Assembly (NCBI GenBank): GCA_964469165.1
Contig: CAYXXZ010000103.1
Location: 1-9,363, forward strand
DNA from: CAYXXZ01 sp964469165
Lineage (GTDB): Bacteria > Pseudomonadota > Gammaproteobacteria > Pseudomonadales > Porticoccaceae
DNA: 9,363 bases
Direction of reading: 5' to 3'
The stretch's first letter is position 1; each line of letters opens with the position of its first letter. The position numbers and the translations under genes were made by a program. The notes below the pieces were generated by a model. That model was given only the letters and a program-made list of their open reading frames with translations. It was not told the origin of the DNA and made no database searches. Of this stretch, positions 1 to 6,651 are shown piece after piece.

Positions 1-37
1 GCAACGTGGAGTGGCGCTTTTTCAGGCGCAACCCGAA

Positions 38-177
38 GGGCTGGGGCCATTTTCCCGCCCAGCTTCGTTGTCAGTACCCAAAGCACTCGCTGTGCTCGCG
101 GGGCAGGCTCTCGTTCATATAGGCCCACTATATTTCTCTCCTTCCGCCTCGCTGGTCGAAAAAATGGCCTCCAGCGA
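38..177. repeat. Triple-hairpin repeat mosaic
   Basis: Three stem-loops lie in a row. GCTGGG (40-45) pairs with CCCAGC (58-63). ATATAG (117-122) pairs with CTATAT (128-133). TCGCTGG (149-155) pairs with CCAGCGA (171-177). The first and third are also related to each other as inverted copies: each loop carries a GGCCATTTT-like stretch, on opposite strands. The 38-bp shared segment sits between hairpins one and two. The arrangement looks like an older dyad element that has gained a second repeat, but this is inference from one copy. Confidence 0.5.
74..111. repeat. 38-bp dispersed repeat, copy 1
   Basis: This segment begins GTACCCAAAGCACTCGCT and ends GGGGCAGGCTCT. It matches 7571-7608 in the same orientation at 37 of 38 positions; the single difference is G here and A there at position 19. 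Similarity stops abruptly at both ends. In the second copy the segment lies in the core of a MITE-like element. Here it stands alone, without the terminal inverted repeats of that element. Confidence 0.8.
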
Positions 178-330
178 CGACTATTCAAGTGGTGTTAATA
201 GGCCCTAGAATAATGGAAAAATGGCGGCAGAGTAGAACGACATTTACCTATGCAGGGCAAGCGCCATGTTTGACTTGGTGCTTCGTCCCCTGCCACGCCT
301 CCGGAAAAGCGCTTTCGAGACATACCACGA

Positions 331-353
331 GCCCATCCATGGGGACGCGACAG
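331..353. repeat. Degenerate copy of MITE core segment
   Basis: This stretch, containing CCATCCATGGGG and CGACAG, matches 7611-7633 of the MITE-like element at 19 of 23 positions by eye. Just upstream, a CGAGACA motif (about 317-323) resembles the end of that element's inner arm (7560-7566). It may be a decayed relative that lacks the 38-bp middle segment. The match is short, so chance is not fully excluded. Confidence 0.4.
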
Positions 354-427
354 ACATTTTCCAGCCATTGTAAAATCCGCACCGGATATCCTATCGTTAA
401 TCAATCCTGTAAAGAGGCCGGATCGCC

Positions 428-1324
428 ATGCGTTGGGAAAGAGGAAGACGAAGCAAGAATGTGGAGGATCGCCGTGGCTTGAGCAGCGCCGCGCCGTTGG
501 CGGGCGGGGCGGTATTGCGGTTTCTGCCCATGTTGATGCGTTCGAAGGGCGGCCGCTGGCTTTTACTGGGCGGTGTCGCCGTTTTCTTCGGCGCGCGCAT
601 GCTCGGTATCGACCTGATGCCGCTGCTGTCGGGTGGCAGTTCGTCAGGGACATCGTCGTCCCGCTCCTTTACCCAGGAGGAGCAGCAGCTGGCGGAGTTC
701 GTGTCCGTGGTACTGGCCGACACCGAGGATACCTGGGACCAGCTGTTCAGCGCCATGGGGCAGAGTTACAAGCACCCTGCCCTGGTCTTGTTCAGCGATC
801 GCGTGCAGTCGGCCTGCGGCGCTGCGCAGTCCGCCATGGGGCCGTTTTATTGCCCAGGCGACCACAAGATCTATATCGACCTCAGCTTCTACAACGACCT
901 GAAAAGCCGCTACAAGGCGCCGGGGGATTTCGCGCAGGCCTATGTGATCGCCCACGAGGTGGGGCATCACGTGCAAACACTGCTCGGTATTTCTCGGGAA
1001 GTCCACGCGGCGCGCAGCCGTGTGTCGGCCGTCGAGGGCAACCGCTTGTCGGTCAAGCAGGAGTTGCAGGCCGATTGCTTTGCCGGCGTCTGGGGCCATC
1101 ACGCCGACAGTCAGCGTCAGTTGCTGGAGTCGGGTGATCTCGAGGAGGCGCTCACCGCCGCGGCGGCCATCGGCGACGACCGCCTGCAGCATCAGGCGCA
1201 GGGTACGGTGGTGCCGGACAGTTTCACCCACGGCACATCGGAACAGCGCGCACGGTGGTTCACGCGCGGTTTCGAATCCGGTAACCCGGGCGAGTGCGAT
1301 ACGTTTGCGGCGCAGCGGTTGTAG
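428..1324 (+). CDS. ypfJ: YpfJ-type neutral zinc metallopeptidase
   Basis: The 298-residue product is a membrane-anchored zinc metallopeptidase of the YpfJ family (putative neutral zinc metallopeptidase, PF04228). A basic N-terminus and a hydrophobic segment at about 43-60 fit one membrane anchor, followed by a Ser/Gly linker (about 69-80). The catalytic helix is HEVGH (H176, E177, H180), and ELQADCFAGVW (from E212) probably gives the third zinc ligand. Family hallmarks near the C-terminus are IGDDRLQ and FTHGTSEQRARWF. Cysteines 130 and 142 may form a disulfide. The ATG at 428 has a modest purine-rich site upstream and gives the usual family length. Physiological substrates of the family are not established. 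The gene stands alone and converges on norD. Its TAG stop lies inside a REP sequence. Confidence 0.93.
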   Translation: MRWERGRRSKNVEDRRGLSSAAPLAGGAVLRFLPMLMRSKGGRWLLLGGVAVFFGARMLGIDLMPLLSGGSSSGTSSSRSFTQEEQQLAEFVSVVLADTEDTWDQLFSAMGQSYKHPALVLFSDRVQSACGAAQSAMGPFYCPGDHKIYIDLSFYNDLKSRYKAPGDFAQAYVIAHEVGHHVQTLLGISREVHAARSRVSAVEGNRLSVKQELQADCFAGVWGHHADSQRQLLESGDLEEALTAAAAIGDDRLQHQAQGTVVPDSFTHGTSEQRARWFTRGFESGNPGECDTFAAQRL

Positions 1325-1381
1325 GAGCCTGCCTGCAGGCGACCCGTCTCGGCAGGGGTCGCTTGCAGGCAAGCTCCTACA
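1320..1381. repeat. REP doublet (REPIN-like), inverted pair
   Basis: Two REP units face each other: 1320-1344, starting TGTAGGAGC, and its inverted partner 1357-1381, ending GCTCCTACA. They match at 23 of 25 positions. Each begins with the GTAG tetranucleotide typical of REPs moved by RAYT transposases, followed by a small hairpin: GCCTGC/GCAGGC in the left unit and GCTTGC/GCAAGC in the right. The two differences between halves form one compensated base pair. The doublet sits between convergent genes and contains the TAG stop of the metallopeptidase (1322-1324). The whole can fold as one long stem and may stop transcription or protect mRNA 3' ends. Confidence 0.85.
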
Positions 1382-1402
1382 GGGGCGGGTTCAGACAAGT
1401 GA

Positions 1403-3430
1403 TCAATGGCTGAGCAGACGGCGCATCCATTCGAGCAGCGCCATGGGTAGCGCCTGCGGTTGCGGAAGGAGCGCGTAGCGGCTCGCGCCGAAGACGTAGG
1501 GCAGATAGTGACTGGCCTGGCGGTCGATGGTCAGACAGAACGGTGAGATGCCCTGCAGAGTCGCCTCCACCACCGCCTGGTGCATATCTTCCACCCCGTA
1601 ACGTCCTTCGTACTCGTCCTTGTCGCTGGGCTTGCCGTCGGAAAGCAGGAGCAGCAGGCGGTGCGACGCCAACTGACCCATGAGACCGGCACAGGCGTGG
1701 CGAATGGCGGCGCCAGCTCTGGTGTAGTGTTCCGGTTCGAGGGCGCTGATGCGCAGCGCCACCTGGTTGCTGAAAGGTTCGTCGAAGCGTTTGATCTGGC
1801 GCACCCTGACGGCGCCCGGCCCCTCGCCGGAGAACGCTTCGATGGCATAGGGTTCGCCCAGGCTTTGCAGGGCGATGGCCACCAGCAGCAGCGCCTCGCG
1901 CTCGACATCGATGACGCGCCGGTTTGCCGCGATCCAGCTGTCGGTAGAGCCGCTGACGTCGATCAGCAAGGTGATCGCCATGTGGCGATGCGCCTTGCGG
2001 CGGCTCTGGTAAAGCATGTCGGAAAACGGCTGGCCGGCGCGAAAACTGGCGTAGCTGTCGATGTAGGCGTCGAGGTCGATGTCGTCGCCATCGGCGCGCC
2101 TGCGGTGCCAGACACGGCGCGCCTGGAGCATCTCGAAACGGCGACGAATCAGATCGAGCATGCCCTGGTGCGCTGCCAGCACGGAATCCAGCCACTGCTG
2201 CGAGCCCTGAGCCGCGTCCTGCACTAGAACGGTGGCGCCGGGAGTGCGATAGCACCTGCTGCGCCAATCCCATTCGGGGTAGTCGATGCCCGGCGCTGAA
2301 GCGGCGGACGCGGCGCCCGCTTGCGGTGCCGCCTGGGCGTCGGGCGGATCGTCGGAAATCAAGACTTCCTTGGGTCGCGACGGCGTGGCGACGAGGCGCG
2401 CCGCGGGCAGGTCGGAAACCATTTCGCTGTACTGGTCGGCACTGATTTCATCGTCGCGATCGGTGGGCCGGTTGAGGCCCATCGGGTCTTCAGCAAGTTG
2501 GTGGGGCTCGTCGGCCTGCACCATCCAGGCGCCAGCCGACTGCTCGTCGTCTTCGTCCTCGGCAGCTTCGCGCACGTCGGGGCGGCGCTGCATGTGGGCG
2601 CTGCGCGGAATTTGATCGCTGTCCGCGCTGCCATCGTCAGCGTCATTCTTCGTTGCCACGGCGCCGCTGTCAGGGTCGCGAAATTCGCCGGTCCACCAGT
2701 CCTTGAGCAGCACAGCGCGTCCGCGCATCTGATCCAGATCCAGCTCCGCGGCAAGCCGACAGGCACTGGCGAGCGATGCTTCCGGCGTGTGCGTGGCAGG
2801 CATGCCAGGGGGCGGTTCGTTACAAGCGCTGCGCAGAATTTTGCGCAGGAAGTGTTCGACGGGCAGCCGCTGCCGGGGAAATTCATCGAGTGCGGGACGC
2901 GCCGCGAGGGCGTGGCGGCGCAGGCGATCGAGCGGTCCGGCCATGGCGGGAAATAGCGCGAGCAGGTCACCATCTGCCGCGAACGCTTCCAGTATCAGAT
3001 AGATATCCGCGACCGCCGCGGGCAGGCGGCGATCGAGCAGTGCGGCGCTGCCGCGTTGGGCGCGGCACGCCTGTTGCAGCGCCATGGTGCGATAGAGTTC
3101 CAAACCCTGGGTGGTGTCGCTGAGGCGCGAATCCGGCGGCAGCCACACACTGGTGCCATTGGTTGCCGGAACAGCGAAACGCTGACGGGGGCGCTCCTGG
3201 CGGCGAAACAACTGGGCGAGCAAGGTCGGCGGCGCGGGGGGCTGGGCGTTGCGGAGGCGATAATGTGTTGCGAAGGTGGCCGTCAACAGCAGGTCGATGC
3301 GCTCGGCGACATCGGCCAGCGTGACAGTGACGGGAGTCTCTGCCGGGGGCTGGTAGCGCCGCCACAGGCGCTGTGCGTAAACCGTGGCGTGCCGCGCGGC
3401 ATCGACGATGACGTCTTCGGCTTCAGCCAT
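1403..3430 (-). CDS. norD: NorD, nitric oxide reductase activation protein (VWA domain)
   Basis: This 675-residue protein is the VWA partner of the NorQ AAA+ ATPase. The pair is needed to assemble active NorCB, probably for insertion of the non-haem iron FeB. The N-terminus MAEAEDVIVDAARHATV is characteristic of NorD. A helical N-terminal part (1-250) is followed by a long acidic, low-complexity linker (about 252-380). The C-terminal VWA domain (about 484-660) has an intact metal-adhesion site: DVSGS (D491, S493, S495), T570 in HYTRAG and D598 in LLSDG. No signal peptide is seen, as expected for a cytoplasmic protein. The ATG lies 5 bases after the norQ stop without a strong ribosome binding site, which suggests translational coupling. 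It is the last gene of the operon, and a REP doublet begins 21 bases past its stop. Confidence 0.95.
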   Translation of the reverse strand: MAEAEDVIVDAARHATVYAQRLWRRYQPPAETPVTVTLADVAERIDLLLTATFATHYRLRNAQPPAPPTLLAQLFRRQERPRQRFAVPATNGTSVWLPPDSRLSDTTQGLELYRTMALQQACRAQRGSAALLDRRLPAAVADIYLILEAFAADGDLLALFPAMAGPLDRLRRHALAARPALDEFPRQRLPVEHFLRKILRSACNEPPPGMPATHTPEASLASACRLAAELDLDQMRGRAVLLKDWWTGEFRDPDSGAVATKNDADDGSADSDQIPRSAHMQRRPDVREAAEDEDDEQSAGAWMVQADEPHQLAEDPMGLNRPTDRDDEISADQYSEMVSDLPAARLVATPSRPKEVLISDDPPDAQAAPQAGAASAASAPGIDYPEWDWRSRCYRTPGATVLVQDAAQGSQQWLDSVLAAHQGMLDLIRRRFEMLQARRVWHRRRADGDDIDLDAYIDSYASFRAGQPFSDMLYQSRRKAHRHMAITLLIDVSGSTDSWIAANRRVIDVEREALLLVAIALQSLGEPYAIEAFSGEGPGAVRVRQIKRFDEPFSNQVALRISALEPEHYTRAGAAIRHACAGLMGQLASHRLLLLLSDGKPSDKDEYEGRYGVEDMHQAVVEATLQGISPFCLTIDRQASHYLPYVFGASRYALLPQPQALPMALLEWMRRLLSH

Positions 3431-3435
3431 GGAAT

Positions 3436-4221
3436 CTACACGAAGGTGCCATCGACCAGGTCGCGCATGGCGCCGACCAGTGATTCATCATCCGAGAGCG
3501 GCGACACCAGCGCCGCATAACAGGCTTCGCGCGCCGCGATGCCCGCCGCCATGAGCGTCGCCGCGCTGATCAGCAGACGTGTGCTGGGCACTTCCGCCAG
3601 GCCGCGATCCTTCAGCCTGCGGAGACGCTGCGCGAGTGTCACCAGGGCGCGGCAGGACGGCGCATCGGCGCCGCTCTCCCGTTCGACAATGGTTGCTTCC
3701 TGCTCCGCTGACGGAAAATCGAGATCCAGCGCCACGAAGCGCTGGCGGGTGCTGGGCTTGAGATCCTTCAGCATGTGCTGATAGCCGGGGTTGTAAGACA
3801 CCACCAACTGAAAGCCGGGAAGCGCCTGCAGCACTTCGCCGGTCTTGTCGATGGGCAGGATGCGGCGGTAATCCGTCAGGGCGTGGAGAATGACCACCGT
3901 ATCCTGGCGCGCTTCGACCACTTCATCGAGATAGCAGATGGCGCCCTCGCGCATGGCGCGGGTCAGAGGTCCGTCCTGCCAGGAGGTGCCGTCATGGCGG
4001 ATGAGAAAGCGGCCCACCAGGTCGCTCGCGGCCAGATCGTCGTGACAGGCAATGGTCACCAGCGGTCGACCGAGGCGCCAGGCCATGTGTTCCACCAGGC
4101 GCGTCTTGCCGCAACCGGTCGGCCCCTTGAGCATGACCGCCAGTTGGCGGTCGTGACATTTTTGGAAAATCTCTACTTCATTGCCGATGGGGAGGTAGTA
4201 CGGCTCCTGCTGATTTGTCAT
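3436..4221 (-). CDS. norQ: NorQ, MoxR-type AAA+ ATPase for NOR activation
   Basis: The 261-residue protein belongs to the CbbQ/NirQ/NorQ branch of MoxR AAA+ ATPases. Working with NorD, it uses ATP to mature nitric oxide reductase in the cytoplasm. Visible motifs are Walker A GPTGCGKT (33-40), Walker B ICYLDEV (about 95-101, catalytic D99/E100), sensor 1 in VVSYNPGY (N144) and the arginine-finger region STRQRF (R159, R161). The length is normal for the family (about 260-270). The gene starts 7 bases after the norB stop. A GAGGA site (about 12 bases upstream) lies within the norB end, so translation is probably coupled. The position between norB and norD is the usual norCBQD order. Confidence 0.97.
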   Translation of the reverse strand: MTNQQEPYYLPIGNEVEIFQKCHDRQLAVMLKGPTGCGKTRLVEHMAWRLGRPLVTIACHDDLAASDLVGRFLIRHDGTSWQDGPLTRAMREGAICYLDEVVEARQDTVVILHALTDYRRILPIDKTGEVLQALPGFQLVVSYNPGYQHMLKDLKPSTRQRFVALDLDFPSAEQEATIVERESGADAPSCRALVTLAQRLRRLKDRGLAEVPSTRLLISAATLMAAGIAAREACYAALVSPLSDDESLVGAMRDLVDGTFV

Positions 4222-4228
4222 TCAGGCG

Positions 4229-5602
4229 TCAGTTCCTCGCCCCTGTTGCGGCCAGATCAGCGTCCGACTGGGCGTCAGTGACCGCCTCGAACCTGGGTGG
4301 ATAGCGGAAGAAATCAATGATGAAAAGCGCCACCCCGACAGCGAACAGCGACGCCGTTGCAATCAGCATGACGAAGTGCATCTGGATCTTGAGCTGGGCA
4401 TCGAGATAGCCCATGCCCATGATGCGCTCGAGATAGACCTGGCCAATTCCCGCCGTTGCAAAGGAAAGCGTCATACCGAACATGCCGATCACCTGCAGCC
4501 AGAATGACCAGTAACCCATCGCTGACCCTTGCTCGCGCCGACCCTGGGTCAGCGATGGCAAGGCGTAGGTGATCATGGCCAGCACGATCATGGCGTATGC
4601 GCCGTAGAAAGCCGCGTGACCGTGCATGGCGGTGATCAAGGTGCCATGCGTCCATTTGTTGACACTCGGCCAGGTATGCGCCAGGCCCAACAATCCCGCA
4701 CCGAACAGCGCAAATACCGCGCTGCCCACGGTCCAGTGCAGCGCCAGTGTATTGGGGTGATCAAGCCCCGAGCGGCGCATGGCGGCGTAGGCATAGACGG
4801 CCATGCCGGCCAGCGCCAGCGGCTCGAGAGCACTGAAGAAACCGCCGATCGGCAGCCAGTACTGGGGCACGCCTACCCAATAATAGTGGTGCGCGGTACC
4901 GAGAATTCCCGCCAGGAACACCAGCCCCACAATCACATACAACCACTTTTCCATCACTTCACGATCGGCGCCGGAGAGACGAATGAGCAGATAGGCCAGG
5001 AACGCGCCCATGATCATCATCCACACACCCTCTACCCAGAGGTGAATGGTCCACCACCGGTAGAAAATCGAGACGGTGTAGTTCTCGTAGTGAAGCAGCG
5101 CCGGGAAGAACAGCAGCGCGGAACTGACCAGGCCGATGATCAGCACGCCCTCGGTGGTGGTGAGCCGCCCCGATTTCCTGATCGTCATACCGATGTTGTA
5201 GAGAAATATCAGCATGCAGATGACGATGACGATCTTGTGGGGCAAGGGCTGCTCCAGCAATTTGTTGCCAGTACCGTAGCGGAAAAGGTAGCCGATGATC
5301 GCGGTCACGCCCATGAGTGTCCACAGAATCAGCTGTATATAGGCGAGCTTGACGCTGTGCAGTTCGGTGCGCGATTCCTCGGGAATCATCCAGTAGGTTG
5401 CGCCCATGAAGCCGACCAGCACCCAGACGATCAGCAGGTTGGTGTGGATGACTTTGGTCACATCGAACGGCAGTATGCTCAGCAGCGGGTCCGGGCCAAG
5501 ATATTTGGTGGCCGACAGCAAGCCGAACACAAGCTGGAGACCGAACAGCACCATCGCTACCGCGAAGTACCAATAGGCCACTGACTGGGACTTGTAGCGC
5601 AT
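4229..5602 (-). CDS. norB: NorB, cytochrome b subunit of nitric oxide reductase (cNOR)
   Basis: NorB is the catalytic 12-span inner-membrane subunit that reduces 2 NO to N2O at a haem b3/FeB centre (457 residues; about 466 in Pseudomonas aeruginosa). All metal ligands are present: H53 and H329 for low-spin haem b, H327 for haem b3, and H187, H238, H239 and E191 for FeB. E260 matches the conserved Glu of FSALEP. Against the P. aeruginosa sequence, recalled from memory, the periplasmic loop between helices III and IV is about 13 residues shorter. The Paracoccus E122 and E202 equivalents appear as K114 and M195, while the E125 equivalent is kept (E117). No qNOR-type N-terminal fusion exists, so it must pair with NorC. 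An AGGGAG site lies 7 bases before the ATG. The gap after norC is 62 bases. Confidence 0.97.
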   Translation of the reverse strand: MRYKSQSVAYWYFAVAMVLFGLQLVFGLLSATKYLGPDPLLSILPFDVTKVIHTNLLIVWVLVGFMGATYWMIPEESRTELHSVKLAYIQLILWTLMGVTAIIGYLFRYGTGNKLLEQPLPHKIVIVICMLIFLYNIGMTIRKSGRLTTTEGVLIIGLVSSALLFFPALLHYENYTVSIFYRWWTIHLWVEGVWMMIMGAFLAYLLIRLSGADREVMEKWLYVIVGLVFLAGILGTAHHYYWVGVPQYWLPIGGFFSALEPLALAGMAVYAYAAMRRSGLDHPNTLALHWTVGSAVFALFGAGLLGLAHTWPSVNKWTHGTLITAMHGHAAFYGAYAMIVLAMITYALPSLTQGRREQGSAMGYWSFWLQVIGMFGMTLSFATAGIGQVYLERIMGMGYLDAQLKIQMHFVMLIATASLFAVGVALFIIDFFRYPPRFEAVTDAQSDADLAATGARN

Positions 5603-5664
5603 CTTTGTTCTCCCTGAGTGCCGAGCCAGGCTGTCGGCGGCGGACGCCTGGCCTCGATTATCAA

Positions 5665-6504
5665 TTACTTGAACGTTGCCAGGAATGCCGTCAACTGCTC
5701 GATCTGTTCCGCAGTGAGGCTCTGGTCATAGCCGGTGGGCATGAAGGACGTTCCCCCGGCGGAATACATCTGCCCCGGAACGATATGGGCGCTCGGCGCA
5801 ATGATGGATTCGCGAATATAGCCTTCGACGTCGGTCGCATCGCCCTGATAGTCAGGCGAATTGATGACCTGCTCCGCGCGCGTGGTGAGCCCCGCCATGG
5901 TGGGGCCGGCCATGTCTGCACCGGGCGCCAGGGAGTGACAGGCGTTGCAGCCAGGCGTCGCGGTGAAGAACACATGCTCGCCGAGGGCGCGGATATCATC
6001 GTCGCTGTCCACGGGGCGCGTACCCAGTTCCGCGTCGTCGGCACCGGCCACCGTGGCGGTGCTGGAAACCATGCCACCCGTCACGAGAATCGGCCGCGGC
6101 GGCCAGCCCTGGTTGTCGACATTGCTGACCCAGTCGAGAAAGGCGATCAGGTTCGTGATTTCGTCGTCGCTCAGATTCTGGTTCGGCATCACGCGCCGGT
6201 GTTTCTTCTCATCGTAGAAACTGCCGGGATCCTTCATGAAGGCAGCCAGATAGGCTTCACCCCGGTGCTGCGTGATCTTGGTCAGGTCAGGTGCGTAGTA
6301 CGCCCCTTCGCCAAACAGCGTATGGCAGTTTATACAATTGTATTTATGCCATACATCCTGACCCTGCTTGACCTGCGGCGTGATGTTTTCCGCGTTGGTG
6401 AGCGTGGCGAACTGGCGGTGGCTGTCGAGAGTAAGTCCGAGAAAAAGCAGTATGGACAGTCCCGTTGCCACGACTGCAAAAATGCGTGCTTGCCGGTTAG
6501 TCAT
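5665..6504 (-). CDS. norC: NorC with extra C-terminal cytochrome c domain (dihaem)
   Basis: NorC is the membrane-anchored cytochrome c subunit that passes electrons from periplasmic donors to NorB. Residues 8-25 form the N-terminal anchor. The first domain is normal NorC: C57-INC-H61, then GEGAYYAP (G67 and Y69 match the calcium-site residues of the Pseudomonas enzyme), M106 as likely sixth ligand and the closing WPPRP (about 134-138). Ordinary NorC ends near here (about 146-150 residues). This one continues through an acidic linker (about 140-172) into a second class I cytochrome c domain with C186-NAC-H190, SLAPG, GPTMAGL, and M255 in SFMPTG as likely ligand, ending AFLATFK. The tail resembles the cytochrome tail of caa3 oxidase subunit II. 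The frame is continuous, so this is a real fusion. A GAGGGGG site lies 7 bases upstream and overlaps the stop of the preceding small gene. Confidence 0.95.
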   Translation of the reverse strand: MTNRQARIFAVVATGLSILLFLGLTLDSHRQFATLTNAENITPQVKQGQDVWHKYNCINCHTLFGEGAYYAPDLTKITQHRGEAYLAAFMKDPGSFYDEKKHRRVMPNQNLSDDEITNLIAFLDWVSNVDNQGWPPRPILVTGGMVSSTATVAGADDAELGTRPVDSDDDIRALGEHVFFTATPGCNACHSLAPGADMAGPTMAGLTTRAEQVINSPDYQGDATDVEGYIRESIIAPSAHIVPGQMYSAGGTSFMPTGYDQSLTAEQIEQLTAFLATFK

Positions 6505-6516
6505 TGGCTGGCCCCC

Positions 6517-6636
6517 TCAAACCCTGATTCCTACCCACAGTATGATGATCATCGAGAGCGCGTAGCCCATGGCCCCAAGCATGAGCAAAAGAACCACGTA
6601 ACTGAATATCCGGAAGGGCTGGTATAGTTTCCGCAC
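6517..6636 (-). CDS. 39-residue single-span membrane protein heading the nor operon
   Basis: A GTG-initiated frame encodes a 39-residue protein starting (M)RKLYQPFRIFSYVV and ending IIILWVGIRV. A basic N-terminus (R2, K3, R9) precedes one hydrophobic span (about 11-36), predicting N-terminus in. A strong GGAGGA site lies 9 bases before the GTG. The stop is 12 bases before norC, and the norC ribosome site overlaps that stop, so the two genes are tightly linked. It is not NorE or NorF, which are larger and multi-span. I do not recognise a family. By analogy with tiny oxidase subunits such as CydX or CcoQ it may be an accessory subunit or assembly factor of this reductase; that is inference. Codon positions look coding, and the short length is the main reason for doubt. 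Confidence 0.72.
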   Translation of the reverse strand: MRKLYQPFRIFSYVVLLLMLGAMGYALSMIIILWVGIRV

Positions 6637-6645
6637 CGCTGTATT

Positions 6646-6651
6646 TCCTCC
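6646..6651 (-). promoter_or_regulatory. Ribosome binding site for the 39-residue protein
   Basis: GGAGGA on the minus strand, 9 bases before the GTG at 6636. It is the strongest Shine-Dalgarno match in this junction and decides the unusual GTG start. An ATG at 6653 overlaps the site, but its frame ends after about 34 codons without a hydrophobic span. Confidence 0.65.

Larger units (their letters stand above)
1..427. other. Gene-free leading region with repeat debris
   Basis: I see no credible gene here. The short open frames have no recognisable motif and run through repeat sequence. Three hairpins occur at 40-63, 117-133 and 149-177. A 38-bp segment at 74-111 recurs at 7571-7608, and a stretch at 331-353 resembles 7611-7633. 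The last 60 bases or so lead into the metallopeptidase gene and end in a purine-rich AAGAGG ribosome binding site about 10 bases before its ATG. I found no convincing -35/-10 pair. The region reads as an intergenic pile-up of decayed small repeats. Confidence 0.6.

Noticed and set aside
11..208. 65-residue open frame at the window start
   Set aside because: It translates the hairpin mosaic and the 38-bp repeat; there is no ribosome site or protein-like pattern.
189..482. 97-residue open frame on the plus strand upstream of the metallopeptidase
   Set aside because: It runs through repeat-like DNA, has no recognisable motif and overlaps the metallopeptidase start in another frame.
1320..1381. 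CRISPR-like repeat unit
   Set aside because: It is a single inverted pair without regularly spaced direct repeats or spacers; the GTAG head and hairpin identify REPs.
4529..5584. 351-residue open frame antisense to norB
   Set aside because: His/Gln-rich composition is typical of the shadow of membrane-protein codons; NorB on the other strand is unambiguous.
6544..6553. GATGATCATC palindrome as an operator
   Set aside because: It lies inside the 39-residue gene and is explained by Met-Ile-Ile codons.
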